This document shows positions 16,014-23,641 of a stretch of DNA of 29,328 bases, piece after piece (positions within the stretch are counted from its first letter, which is position 1; each line of letters starts with the position of its first letter). Made by a program: the position numbers and the translations under genes. Under the pieces are notes generated by a model. That model had not been told where the DNA came from and ran no database searches. It saw nothing but the letters and a program-made list of their open reading frames with translations. This stretch comes from Bdellovibrionales bacterium. GTDB taxonomy: Bacteria; Bdellovibrionota; UBA1018; CAIMNF01. Where the stretch lies: positions 1-29,328 of the forward strand of contig CANGWP010000007.1 in NCBI GenBank assembly GCA_947457605.1. The letters run 5' to 3'.

Positions 16014-16346
16014 TTACTTCAACTGCTCGATCCGCTCCATCGGTGACAGAATGTCGGTGAGCCTGATTCCGAACTTTTCATTCACAGTCACAACCTCCCC
16101 CCTTGCCACAAGACGATCGTTCACGAGCACCTCAAGCGGCTCTCCCGCAAACTTTGAAAGCTCCACCACAGAACCCTGAACCAATTGAAGAATGTCCCTG
16201 ACTGACATTTTCGTTCGTCCGAGTTCAACCGTGACTTTCAACGGAATATCCAGGATAAAATCTAGGGAATGCACTCCTTCCTGGGGTGTAGTTCCTTGAT
16301 TTTGTCCGATTCCGCCTTCAATTTTTCCAAGATTTGGTGTCGTCAT
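16014..16346 (-). CDS. fliN: Flagellar motor switch protein FliN
   Basis: FliN builds the base of the C ring with FliM and gives a docking site for FliH and the export ATPase. The 110 residues are mostly one SpoA (surface presentation) domain from about residue 33: ILDIPLKVTVELGRTKMSVR, the GSVVELSKFAGEPLEVLVND strand region and LVARGEVVTVNEKFGIRLTD. It lies 15 bases after fliM. Confidence 0.96.
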   Translation of the reverse strand: MTTPNLGKIEGGIGQNQGTTPQEGVHSLDFILDIPLKVTVELGRTKMSVRDILQLVQGSVVELSKFAGEPLEVLVNDRLVARGEVVTVNEKFGIRLTDILSPMERIEQLK

Positions 16347-16361
16347 ATCATCACTCCATTT

Positions 16362-17348
16362 TCATTCTTCGATTGGTCTTGTAACTTGAACCGCCCTCGT
16401 GCCTCTCGAAACTCCGAAGAAACACTTAAACTTCTCTACCCCTTCAACATTCAGTTCCAACTCTCCATCACAGTCTTGATTGAGTGGGATGATGTCGCCA
16501 ATATTCAGATTCACGAGATCACCCACGGTGATGCTGGTTTCTCCGAGGTTTACCGACACATTTGCCTCAAGTTGGCGCATATGCTCTTCAAGATTCTCAA
16601 CCCAAACCCGATCCGCCCGGTCAGAGTCGGATTGAAAAGAAGAATTCAACTTGTTCTTGATTGATTCAATCGTGGAATAAGGAATCACAAGGGAAATCGT
16701 TCCGCTTGCATTCTCAAGCTCAACCTCAAATGTAGTGGAAATAATCACTTCAGACAGAGGGACAACTCCCACAAATTGGGGATTTGTTTCGGTTCGCAAA
16801 TGAACAAGCCCCACTCGATGAACCGGTGCCCAAGCTTCCTCGATATCGGCAATCGCCAGAGTGAGGACCTTGTTCATGATCATAAGTTCGATTCGAGTGA
16901 ATTCTTTCCCATCACTCTTGGTGTATGGTCGATCAGTGCCCCCGAAATAGCTATCAATCAATGCATATGCGAGCTTTGACTCAAAAACCAAAAGAGCGGG
17001 CCCCCGGAGGGTTTCAGAACGCAGGATCCCCACACAACTCGGAATCGGAAGAGTATTCACAAACTCGCCGAACTTCAAAAGATCCGTAGAAATAATGCTG
17101 ATGGATGCAATTTTGCGGAGAGAATTCGACAGGGACATCCGAAACAAACGCACAAATCTTTCATAAATCAGATCGAGAGTGGGCATCTTGCCGCGAATCA
17201 CGCGATCCTGATTGGTAAGATCGTACTCCTGAATCTCCTTGGATTTCGTGTCTTTGCCCGCGGGCGCACTGCCACTCGTATCCACTGACCCTTCGGCCAC
17301 TGCATTCAGAAGTGCGTCGACTTCGGCTTGACTTAATACCTGGTTCAT
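16362..17348 (-). CDS. fliM: Flagellar motor switch protein FliM
   Basis: FliM is the C-ring subunit that binds CheY-P and sets rotation direction. The 328-residue product starts with the CheY-binding peptide (LSQAEVDALL, residues 5-14), has the CheC-like middle domain (about 45-230) and a C-terminal SpoA domain (about 255-325) that pairs with FliN. An intact N-terminal peptide suggests response to CheY, although no chemotaxis genes are in view. fliL lies 25 bases upstream. Confidence 0.97.
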   Translation of the reverse strand: MNQVLSQAEVDALLNAVAEGSVDTSGSAPAGKDTKSKEIQEYDLTNQDRVIRGKMPTLDLIYERFVRLFRMSLSNSLRKIASISIISTDLLKFGEFVNTLPIPSCVGILRSETLRGPALLVFESKLAYALIDSYFGGTDRPYTKSDGKEFTRIELMIMNKVLTLAIADIEEAWAPVHRVGLVHLRTETNPQFVGVVPLSEVIISTTFEVELENASGTISLVIPYSTIESIKNKLNSSFQSDSDRADRVWVENLEEHMRQLEANVSVNLGETSITVGDLVNLNIGDIIPLNQDCDGELELNVEGVEKFKCFFGVSRGTRAVQVTRPIEE

Positions 17349-17373
17349 AGCCCTCCTAGCCCAATTCCGCTCA

Positions 17374-18009
17374 TCAACTGCTCACAGCAAAGTTGCTGAA
17401 AAAAACACTCTTCACCTTGCCTGTGATCAGAAAACTGTTCAGGGCATTCCGGATCTCTTCCTTGAGAAAATTCCGCCCCTCACCGCCCTGCAGATCAGCA
17501 GGACGTTTAGAATTGAATAAATCAATAATCGCATTTCGAACTGGCGCAAGTTTCTGTGTGATTTCTTGCGCAGTTTCAGAACTTGGAACTTCAAGCGCAA
17601 TAATCACCCGCGCATATCGCGGAGGGGTTCCGGGGCTCGTTGCCAGATTCACCGTGAATTGTTCCAGCGTGACCAGTTGGTCCCCTTTTTTGGCCGCGGA
17701 AGCGCCATGCTCACCGCCACCATGACCACCTCCGTGTTCGCTGCCCTCGGACTTCTCCGCACCACCGTGTTCGGATTTTTCAGCGCCATGCCCATCTCCA
17801 GCCTCACCATGGGCTTCGCTATGAGCATCAATGTCTGAATGGGATTCTTTATGTTTTTCTTTTTGAAACTGCAGGAAAACAACAACACCGATACCGATTA
17901 CCAAAACCAGATTCAATGCAGCGAGAACCAAACCGAGCTTTCCGGTTTTATCCGTTCCACTTTCTGCCGGCGCATCTGCTTTTTTTATTTCTTTGGCTTC
18001 TTCTGACAT
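17374..18009 (-). CDS. fliL: FliL, stator-associated protein with a histidine-rich linker
   Basis: FliL is a bitopic inner-membrane protein whose periplasmic domain forms a ring around stator units. The 211 residues have a short cytoplasmic tail, a membrane helix (about 25-47) and a FliL domain (about 110-211) ending in the typical NALNSFLITGKVKSVFFSNF. Between helix and domain lies a 60-residue periplasmic linker of Gly, Glu, Ser and nine His (53, 57, 63, 67, 74, 81, 92, 96, 101). FliL proteins are usually 140-180 residues with a short linker, so this insertion is the unusual part. It heads the second transcription unit. Confidence 0.93.
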   Translation of the reverse strand: MSEEAKEIKKADAPAESGTDKTGKLGLVLAALNLVLVIGIGVVVFLQFQKEKHKESHSDIDAHSEAHGEAGDGHGAEKSEHGGAEKSEGSEHGGGHGGGEHGASAAKKGDQLVTLEQFTVNLATSPGTPPRYARVIIALEVPSSETAQEITQKLAPVRNAIIDLFNSKRPADLQGGEGRNFLKEEIRNALNSFLITGKVKSVFFSNFAVSS

Positions 18010-18034
18010 TTTTTGGCGTCCTGCCTCTTCTTAA

Positions 18035-18063
18035 ATTTTGCATGGTGAACGCCGAAATCACAA
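18035..18063 (-). promoter_or_regulatory. Candidate sigma-70-type promoter for the fliL-fliA block
   Basis: On the minus strand TTGTGA (18063-18058) and CAAAAT (18040-18035) are 17 bases apart, with a start near 18028 and a leader of about 19 bases containing AGAGGCAGGA. It lies just downstream of the flgE terminator. No sigma-28 or sigma-54 consensus is visible here. Confidence 0.4.
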
Positions 18064-18095
18064 GGGATCTAAAATTTTATTTGTAAGTCAGTTTT

Positions 18096-18167
18096 AAAAA
18101 AGGAGAGGAGCAGCCGTCTTCCACATGCTTTTTGCACTTGGCTGACTGTTTTTTGACGGCTGCCCCT
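18096..18167 (-). terminator. Rho-independent terminator after flgE
   Basis: Arms 18155-18167 and 18106-18118 form a 13-base-pair stem on the minus strand with one G-U pair (the same position is an A-C mismatch on the + strand, so the structure favours the minus-strand transcript). The loop is 36 bases. After the second arm come four bases and six T (18101-18096). It separates the flgC-flgE unit from fliL. Confidence 0.75.
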
Positions 18168-18202
18168 TTACTCTAATCTATCAATACTGAACTAGATCAA
18201 GC

Positions 18203-19486
18203 TTAGGTACGCTTGAGGTTGATCACTTCGCCGAGGAGCTCATCACCCACGCCAATCACCTTGCTATTTGCCTGGAAATTACGCTGCGCAGTCATCAAAT
18301 TGATGAATTCGTTTGCAATATCCGTGGTGGAAGCTTCGAGAGCCTTCGATGAAACCTGACCTCTTCCGCCAGACATCGGTGCACCAATGGTCGGTTGACC
18401 GGAGCTACGGGTTTCCTTGAACTTGTTTCCGCCTGTTTTGAGCAGCTCCTCGGGACTTTCGAACTTAGCCAGCGCCACCTGAGCCACCTTGATCGTTTCA
18501 CCATTCGAGTAGTAAGCGGTAAGAGCTCCGTCATCTTCGAACTTCAGGGAGCCCAAGGTTCCAGAGGAGTATCCATCCTGAACCGTTTTGTAGGCTTCCG
18601 AATTTGATCCATACTGCGTGATCTGCAGGCCATCTCCGCCGCTCTTAATGTCTTTTCCGAAATTGAACTCAATCTTCTGATCGGACTTAGAGCCTTTGTT
18701 GAAGCTAAAGGACGCTTTATCGGTGGATTGTTCCGCGAGGCGACCCTTGTCATCGAATACGAGACTTCCAGAACCCTGAATCATCATCTCGCCGGCCTTG
18801 CCGCCCTCGACATCATCGCCCTTCGCCATGGCTTTCCACTCCCACTTGTGGCCATCCACTTTATTGAAGTAAACGGTAACAGCGCGAGGAGCCCCATTGG
18901 TGTCATAGACGGTAACGCCGGTGGCGAAATGACTGGTTTTATCAGGATTTGCAGGATCAAACTTCACCGCAGTGTCGACGCGAGAATCAAGGTTGGCAAA
19001 AAGATCAACCTTGCCTGATCCTTTTGCATCAAGAATTGCGCGATCAATGGAAATATCCCCCATCTTCGATGTGATCTTTCCGGTATCATCTGCCTGAAAT
19101 CCTTGAATCTTCGCACCCTCTCCGCTTACCAGCTTTCCCTCCTTATCGAAATGAAAGGCCCCATCCCGAGTGAAGCTACGGCCATCCACACCGTCTACTA
19201 CGAAAAATCCGTTTCCGGTGATGGCAAGGTCTGTCGGACTTTCAGTTTGAGTCAGAGTTCCTTGCGAGAAAACAGTGCGGATATTCCCAACTTTGCTACC
19301 GCGACCTGTTGCTTGAGTTGAACCCATCCCATTGAGTGATTTTGCAACTGCATCCTTGAATTCAGGACGGGCTGTTTTGAAGCCGGTAGTTGCAGAGTTC
19401 GCGATGTTATCGCCGAAAACCGAGAGAGCCTCTCCCTGTCCCTGGATTCCGGTGTAACCTGTGTACATTGAAGATAGAATACCCAT
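18203..19486 (-). CDS. flgE: Flagellar hook protein FlgE
   Basis: FlgE polymerises into the hook, the flexible joint. The 427-residue product starts with MGILSSMYTGYTGIQGQGEA and the rod/hook motif SVFGDNIANSATTGFK, and ends in the matching coiled coil (DIANEFINLMTAQRNFQANS, then LLGEVINLKR). The middle holds FlgE beta domains, including a LAITGNGFFVVD segment. AAGGAGG is six bases before the ATG. It has its own predicted promoter and a leader of about 104 bases with two hairpins, and is followed by a terminator. Confidence 0.96.
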   Translation of the reverse strand: MGILSSMYTGYTGIQGQGEALSVFGDNIANSATTGFKTARPEFKDAVAKSLNGMGSTQATGRGSKVGNIRTVFSQGTLTQTESPTDLAITGNGFFVVDGVDGRSFTRDGAFHFDKEGKLVSGEGAKIQGFQADDTGKITSKMGDISIDRAILDAKGSGKVDLFANLDSRVDTAVKFDPANPDKTSHFATGVTVYDTNGAPRAVTVYFNKVDGHKWEWKAMAKGDDVEGGKAGEMMIQGSGSLVFDDKGRLAEQSTDKASFSFNKGSKSDQKIEFNFGKDIKSGGDGLQITQYGSNSEAYKTVQDGYSSGTLGSLKFEDDGALTAYYSNGETIKVAQVALAKFESPEELLKTGGNKFKETRSSGQPTIGAPMSGGRGQVSSKALEASTTDIANEFINLMTAQRNFQANSKVIGVGDELLGEVINLKRT

Positions 19487-19590
19487 AGAGCGCCTCCTTG
19501 CGATCTTTGTTTTGGTTGTCTCCTCGTCAGTCAGTCGGAGGAGTCGGGCTTCCCTATTGGGTCCAGCCTCTTTTTACTTCAACAGTCCTT
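19487..19590 (-). promoter_or_regulatory. Structured 5' leader of flgE
   Basis: Two hairpins occur in a row: one at 19547-19568 (GGCT/AGCC outer and CCC/GGG inner pairs with an AATA loop), the other at 19520-19543 (CTCCTC/GAGGAG around a loop with a tandem GACT repeat). The CTCCTCC arm can instead pair with the GGAGG of the flgE ribosome-binding site (19493-19499), so translation control is possible. It does not match a riboswitch class I know. Confidence 0.35.
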
Positions 19591-19596
19591 ACTAAA

Positions 19597-19626
19597 ATCG
19601 TAGCACGAATTTTAATAATTAAACAA
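19597..19626 (-). promoter_or_regulatory. Candidate sigma-70-type promoter for flgE
   Basis: On the minus strand TTGTTT (19626-19621) and TACGAT (19602-19597) are 18 bases apart in an AT-rich stretch right after the TIGR02530-type gene. The start would be near 19590. It would let the hook gene, needed in many copies, be expressed apart from the upstream operon. Confidence 0.4.
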
Positions 19627-19633
19627 TATTTAT

Positions 19634-20077
19634 TTAAATAATAACTGCGCCATCAATGTTCGTAAAGATATTTCCGTTCAAATTTCCACGATCCATTGCA
19701 GTAATCACAGTTCGAGAAGGAACACTGACAATCAAAGCGGCCTTGTCCGTCAGAACCAAGGTATCTTGCACTCCTTTAGAATCCGCCTTCGTGATCGCAT
19801 CATTCATCCTTGAAAGTGTATCCGGGTCGAATTGAATCTGTCGCTCACGCAATCTCTGAGTTGCATGTGCTGAGAACTTCAACCCTTGACCGATTTGCGA
19901 AAGCGCCGGAGAAGACTCCCGAATGGATTCCGGGTTCTGAACCTGCATTGCCTCTTGCAAACTCTGATCAAACTCGCCCTTCTGGATCTGACCTTCTGCG
20001 GGATTCTTCCTCGTCTCCGAAATTGACGGGTTCGAAGGAATCCTGCTGACATTTGGATAAAGTATCGGATTACTCAT
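19634..20077 (-). CDS. Flagellar operon protein of the TIGR02530 type
   Basis: This 147-residue protein has a variable N-terminal half and a conserved C-terminal half: LKFSAHATQRLRERQIQFDP, then DTLVLTDKAALIVSVPSRTV, and the ending ITAMDRGNLNGNIFTNIDGA. That pattern defines the uncharacterised flagellar operon protein family found between flgD and flgE in many phyla, as here. Its function is unproved; the link with FlgD and FlgE suggests hook assembly. GGAGG precedes the ATG, and flgD ends 33 bases upstream. Confidence 0.85.
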   Translation of the reverse strand: MSNPILYPNVSRIPSNPSISETRKNPAEGQIQKGEFDQSLQEAMQVQNPESIRESSPALSQIGQGLKFSAHATQRLRERQIQFDPDTLSRMNDAITKADSKGVQDTLVLTDKAALIVSVPSRTVITAMDRGNLNGNIFTNIDGAVII

Positions 20078-20110
20078 ATGCTGATCTCACCTCCTTTCTT
20101 AAGTTTATCA

Positions 20111-21058
20111 TCAATCATCAAGACCGTTTGGAAAACCTTCCGCGACAAGCCCATTGCCGGGGGTTTCAGTCGCAACATCGGGTGCCGGAGCGGCATTGCC
20201 ATTGGCTCCGCCCATCTCGGCCTTGAGTTTTTCCTGCAATCCCTGAGGAAGCGCATCGGAACTTGTCACGCTACCTTTGGATGCAAATGAAGGACTTCCA
20301 GATTCCGTTTCAATGCGAATCACGTTCTTGAACGCAACCTTCTGAGGAGTTTTGGAATCCCCTACAAGAAAGTGCGTATCCCCGCCCTCGAAAGAGACAC
20401 CCACAATCCTCTCTTTGGAGATCGGATCCACCTTGATTTTTCCACCTTTGCCATTTTCAGCATCAACGCGAACAAGGTAGGTGCCCGAGCCGGTTTGCGT
20501 ATTGCTGGCCGTGATTCCATCCCAGCTATAAACATTTTGACCTGACTTCATTGGCTCAAGATCACGGGTTGCGACCTCTTCACCCTGCTCATTCAGGATC
20601 GTGACCTTAATTTTGCTCGCATCTTCCGGCAGTTCGAAATTGATCGGGGAAATCGTCCCTTTTTGATGAGTGAAACGCCCCTTATCTACTGTGACAGTTC
20701 GTCCAATCATGCCGCTCATTGCAAGACGGTCAGACGCGTTGTTCTTGTCAGCCATTTTTTCAATCGCATTGCTCACGTTTTTAAGCTGCTCCACAGACGT
20801 GATTTGCGCCATCTGCGTGGCCATGCGATCGGAATCCATGGGCTTTGTCGGATCCTGATGACGCATTTCGGTAATCATGATCCGCATAAAATCATCTTTA
20901 TCGAGGGCTTTTTTTGCAACTCTTGCCTCTTTCGGCCTCTCGCCATATCTCGCCTGAATCTGGGCCATGGAATTTTTTAGCGCCTGATCTCGATCAAGAG
21001 TCTCATTCCCCCCCGCTCCATTGATCCCGATCCCGGCATTCGCGCGTGATATTTCCAT
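20111..21058 (-). CDS. flgD: Hook cap scaffold protein FlgD, with a long C-terminal tail
   Basis: FlgD caps the growing hook and is left out of the finished structure. The conserved N-terminal part is at residues 53-95 (DKDDFMRIMITEMRHQDPTK and MATQMAQITSVEQLKNVSNA), followed by Tudor-like and FnIII-like cap domains (about 125-225, including YSWDGI and GTYLVRVDAENG). The protein is 315 residues, against about 220-240 in many species. The surplus is a C-terminal region of about 85 residues, first beta-rich and then Pro/Ala/Gly-rich. fliK ends 16 bases upstream. Confidence 0.92.
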   Translation of the reverse strand: MEISRANAGIGINGAGGNETLDRDQALKNSMAQIQARYGERPKEARVAKKALDKDDFMRIMITEMRHQDPTKPMDSDRMATQMAQITSVEQLKNVSNAIEKMADKNNASDRLAMSGMIGRTVTVDKGRFTHQKGTISPINFELPEDASKIKVTILNEQGEEVATRDLEPMKSGQNVYSWDGITASNTQTGSGTYLVRVDAENGKGGKIKVDPISKERIVGVSFEGGDTHFLVGDSKTPQKVAFKNVIRIETESGSPSFASKGSVTSSDALPQGLQEKLKAEMGGANGNAAPAPDVATETPGNGLVAEGFPNGLDD

Positions 21059-21074
21059 CCCCGAACATCTCCTC

Positions 21075-22421
21075 TCAAGCGATCAAATCAAGATTTCCAG
21101 TCCCCAAAATGCGTCCCGTACGGGAACCGCTCAGAGTTTTCAGAGTAGCCGAAACAGGCGCCTCATCATAGAGAAACTCTTGCCGGGGTTCCCGACCCGA
21201 TTCACCCCACTCCTGTGAGTCGCCTTTTCCAAAAAGGTTTTGATTCTGATTAAAATCCATTTGCATGGACTGCTCAGAGCCCTGCATGGAAGAAGATTGG
21301 TTGATCACATCCATCTTGGACAAGCTTAGATTCTGAACGGATAGCGACTCTTTTAGGCTCCCAATGCTATCCTCGATGATCTTTTTTGCCTCCAAATCAT
21401 GGGTTTTAATCTGAATCGATACCTCATTCCCTCGTGACTTCACATTCATGACCAATTCACCCAGATGGTCCGGCTTCAGACGAATTTTAATCTCGCCATC
21501 CTGTCTCGCTTTTCCCAATAGATTGACCTGCTGGGAAATTTGGTGAATCGCATCATGAGACAAAATCGTTTTCCCCGCTGTTCCGTGTGTAACCGGGGCT
21601 TCAATCACGGGTCCAGAGTGAATCGACCCCTTCATGGACTGTTCAATCCCGGGAACAGGCCCCTGAGATGCCAAACCTCGTCCACCCTTCTCCTTGCGTA
21701 GCTCCCTTAATGTCAAAAAATCCTCCGTCGATACCCTGGATGGCAGAGATGCAGATTTGTCGGCTTGCAGACCACTAAGAGCCATTTCTTGGGATGTTTT
21801 CAAACCTTCGACCTTCAAAGCGGGATTTGAAAGCAGCTTTTCCACATGCACCCCATGCAAATCCTGAGCTACGGAGATTGCATCAAGATCATTTGACTCA
21901 AGGGACCGAAGCTCCTCCCCGAAGGAGTCCGTTCCGATCATTGATTGTTGGAACTCATCAAGAGGAATCACCCGATCTTTCAGGTTTCCAGACTTCAGGG
22001 GATTCACATCCACCGGAATCTGTATCGAGTTTTGATCGGACATCATGGACTTCGAACCCGAAACTATGGCGCTTCCAGGGATTCCATCCACTTCGCTCGG
22101 ACCGCTTCCTTTTGAGGACTCCGAAGGATCACCCTTCAGAATTAATGTACTTTGCGAGACCGGCATTTGAATCAGATCTTGATTTATCTCTTTTGAAGCC
22201 TCATCTCGGATCCTGTCCAACCTGGACTCCAGGGCCACTGCCTCCTGATCTGGCTTACTCTTATCCGCAGACGGATCTCCTTGCACAGCCTGATCCAAAT
22301 GACTTCGGAAGGCCTCTCTCTGATCACCCGGGGACAGAGGATTCGAATCCGAAGATTTAGCTTCTACCGCTTGGGAAGGATTCTTACTTTTCAGATGCGG
22401 GACTACGTTCATGGGAATCAC
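21075..22421 (-). CDS. fliK: Hook-length control protein FliK
   Basis: FliK measures hook length and triggers the FlhB switch. The long N-terminal part is low-complexity and Ser/Gln-rich. The C-terminal Flg_hook domain (about residues 285-385) has the typical DGEIKIRLKPDHLGELVMNV followed by VSIQIKTHDLEAKKIIEDSI. A Gln/Met-rich tail ends the protein. I chose GTG 22421, nine bases after GGAGG; other in-frame starts are ATG 22412 and an upstream one at 22457 that includes the ribosome-binding site. The start lies 38 bases inside the end of the motE-like gene, so translation is probably coupled. Confidence 0.85.
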   Translation of the reverse strand: MIPMNVVPHLKSKNPSQAVEAKSSDSNPLSPGDQREAFRSHLDQAVQGDPSADKSKPDQEAVALESRLDRIRDEASKEINQDLIQMPVSQSTLILKGDPSESSKGSGPSEVDGIPGSAIVSGSKSMMSDQNSIQIPVDVNPLKSGNLKDRVIPLDEFQQSMIGTDSFGEELRSLESNDLDAISVAQDLHGVHVEKLLSNPALKVEGLKTSQEMALSGLQADKSASLPSRVSTEDFLTLRELRKEKGGRGLASQGPVPGIEQSMKGSIHSGPVIEAPVTHGTAGKTILSHDAIHQISQQVNLLGKARQDGEIKIRLKPDHLGELVMNVKSRGNEVSIQIKTHDLEAKKIIEDSIGSLKESLSVQNLSLSKMDVINQSSSMQGSEQSMQMDFNQNQNLFGKGDSQEWGESGREPRQEFLYDEAPVSATLKTLSGSRTGRILGTGNLDLIA

Positions 22422-23067
22422 CGTTCGCACCCTCCTTCCTTTCTGCCAAACCACCATACGCCATCATCTCAGCGAGTCTGGCAGATTTTTCAGCTTTCAG
22501 GTTCGCAAGTATCTTCCCGGCCTTGGAACTGGTCAGGCGACCAAGCGCAAGCACAGCAAGTTCATCCTCCACCCCGCCAACCACCTGTGCTGCTGCCTTC
22601 GGAGACATCCCCTCGAGGGTCTCAATCATCTTGTTGACTTGCTCCTCCCGACGAGTGAGTTCCTTTTGCCTTACACTCTGAATTTCCGTCTTCTTGTTTT
22701 CGAGCCTCGAGAGCTCTTCCTTTACTGCAGCCGATTGCGCAGCAATTTCCTTTTCTTTCTCTTTGAGGGCCTCTTCCCTCTCCTTCAGCTTTTTTTCCCT
22801 TAACTCAAGATCTTGAACCACTTCCTCGGATGCGAGACACTCATTCGACAACCTCTTCTTTTTTGGGGTTGCTCCATCATCCTCACCGGTCTTGACAGGG
22901 CCACCGTCTTTCTTATCACCAGCCATTGAGGAATCGGACTTTGCCTCCTTCACCTCAACCGCTTTGGTCTCGGACTTGCCTGTCGATCCATCTTCGGCAC
23001 TTCCAATCACGATTGGAGCGCTGATAAATGCAAGCAGGGCAATCACAGGAAGAAACCGGTACATCAT
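22384..23067 (-). CDS. MotE-like periplasmic flagellar protein (MgtE-N/FliG-M-type domain)
   Basis: The 227-residue protein has an N-terminal signal or anchor segment (MYRFLPVIALLAFISAPIVI). A Lys/Asp/Glu-rich stretch follows, then a coiled coil (about 85-155, heptads of Glu/Lys/Leu) and a short helical domain: IETLEGMSPKAAAQVVGGVE, then ALGRLTSSKAGKILANLKAE. This is the MotE/MgtE-N pattern. MotE was first described as a periplasmic chaperone for MotC in Sinorhizobium; relatives placed after fliJ occur widely and their job is unclear. The start overlaps the fliJ stop as ATGA. A lone cysteine lies near residue 77. Confidence 0.75.
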   Translation of the reverse strand: MMYRFLPVIALLAFISAPIVIGSAEDGSTGKSETKAVEVKEAKSDSSMAGDKKDGGPVKTGEDDGATPKKKRLSNECLASEEVVQDLELREKKLKEREEALKEKEKEIAAQSAAVKEELSRLENKKTEIQSVRQKELTRREEQVNKMIETLEGMSPKAAAQVVGGVEDELAVLALGRLTSSKAGKILANLKAEKSARLAEMMAYGGLAERKEGANGDSHERSPASEK

Positions 23068-23537
23068 GCGAATTCCTCCTCTGAATCTATCGGACCATGA
23101 TTGAGACGCGCTCTCATCGTAATCAAATCATCGAGCTTGCGCTGTTCCAGTCTTGACTGTTCAAGCCTGAACTCCTCCAAAGCCTTTTCTTTCAAACGAT
23201 CAATCATAATGCGCTCTTTTCTCGAGCTGATGTAGTTTCTCATTGCCTGATCAAGAAATCTTCTGGCACGGATGATTGCTTGGTCAGCCTTTATGATCTG
23301 AGCATTCAATCCGAAAATGTAATCCTCGGACAGCCTGATTTCATTAATGCTGGCATCACGGGAAACCAACTCATTCTTACTCTCAAATGCACGCTGCTTC
23401 ATTGAAAGAAGATCCCGTTTGGCCTGAATTTTAGACAAATAATCCCTCTGAGAGTCAGACAAAATTTCGAGCATCTTCTGCTCCTTTTGCAATCTGACTT
23501 TTTCGACCGACTCCAGCTGAAACTTGAATTTCGCCAT
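23064..23537 (-). CDS. fliJ: Flagellar export chaperone FliJ
   Basis: FliJ is the coiled-coil stalk of the export ATPase and helps open FlhA. The 157 residues are nearly all helical and highly charged, starting MAKFKFQLESVEKVRLQKEQ, which is the FliJ-family opening. Sequence identity in this family is low, so position after fliI supports the call. The ATG has only a weak AAAGG touching it, behind an A-rich stretch. A 104-base gap separates it from fliI. Confidence 0.85.
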   Translation of the reverse strand: MAKFKFQLESVEKVRLQKEQKMLEILSDSQRDYLSKIQAKRDLLSMKQRAFESKNELVSRDASINEIRLSEDYIFGLNAQIIKADQAIIRARRFLDQAMRNYISSRKERIMIDRLKEKALEEFRLEQSRLEQRKLDDLITMRARLNHGPIDSEEEFA

Positions 23538-23641
23538 ACCTTTTTTATTTTTATATATTTTTTATTTAATAACTAGACTGAAAAGAATGCCGGGAAGCTT
23601 GGAAGGAAGAAGGAATTTTATTCCCAGTGGTCTGATGGATA
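23538..23641 (-). other. Untranslated spacer between fliI and fliJ
   Basis: The minus-strand sequence after the fliI stop has a small hairpin (GGAAT/ATTCC, 23615-23627 region) followed by a pyrimidine-rich TTCTTCCTTCC stretch and then an A/T-only run of about 40 bases up to fliJ. It is too weak for a confident terminator. It may soften translation or act as an RNA-processing site. Confidence 0.25.

Noticed and set aside
17500..17840. Long + strand open frames opposite fliL and other flagellar genes
   Set aside because: They are antisense to strongly recognised genes and lack family features and ribosome-binding sites; the fliL ones come from the repetitive His/Gly coding sequence.
9580..18009. 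Sigma-28 or sigma-54 promoters inside the flagellar blocks
   Set aside because: By eye no TAAA-N15-GCCGATAA or GG-N10-GC element stood out in the few intergenic gaps; a matrix scan would be needed to exclude weak sites.
19487..19600. c-di-GMP or other known riboswitch in the flgE leader
   Set aside because: The conserved core sequences of GEMM-type and other common riboswitches were not found; only two simple hairpins are supported.
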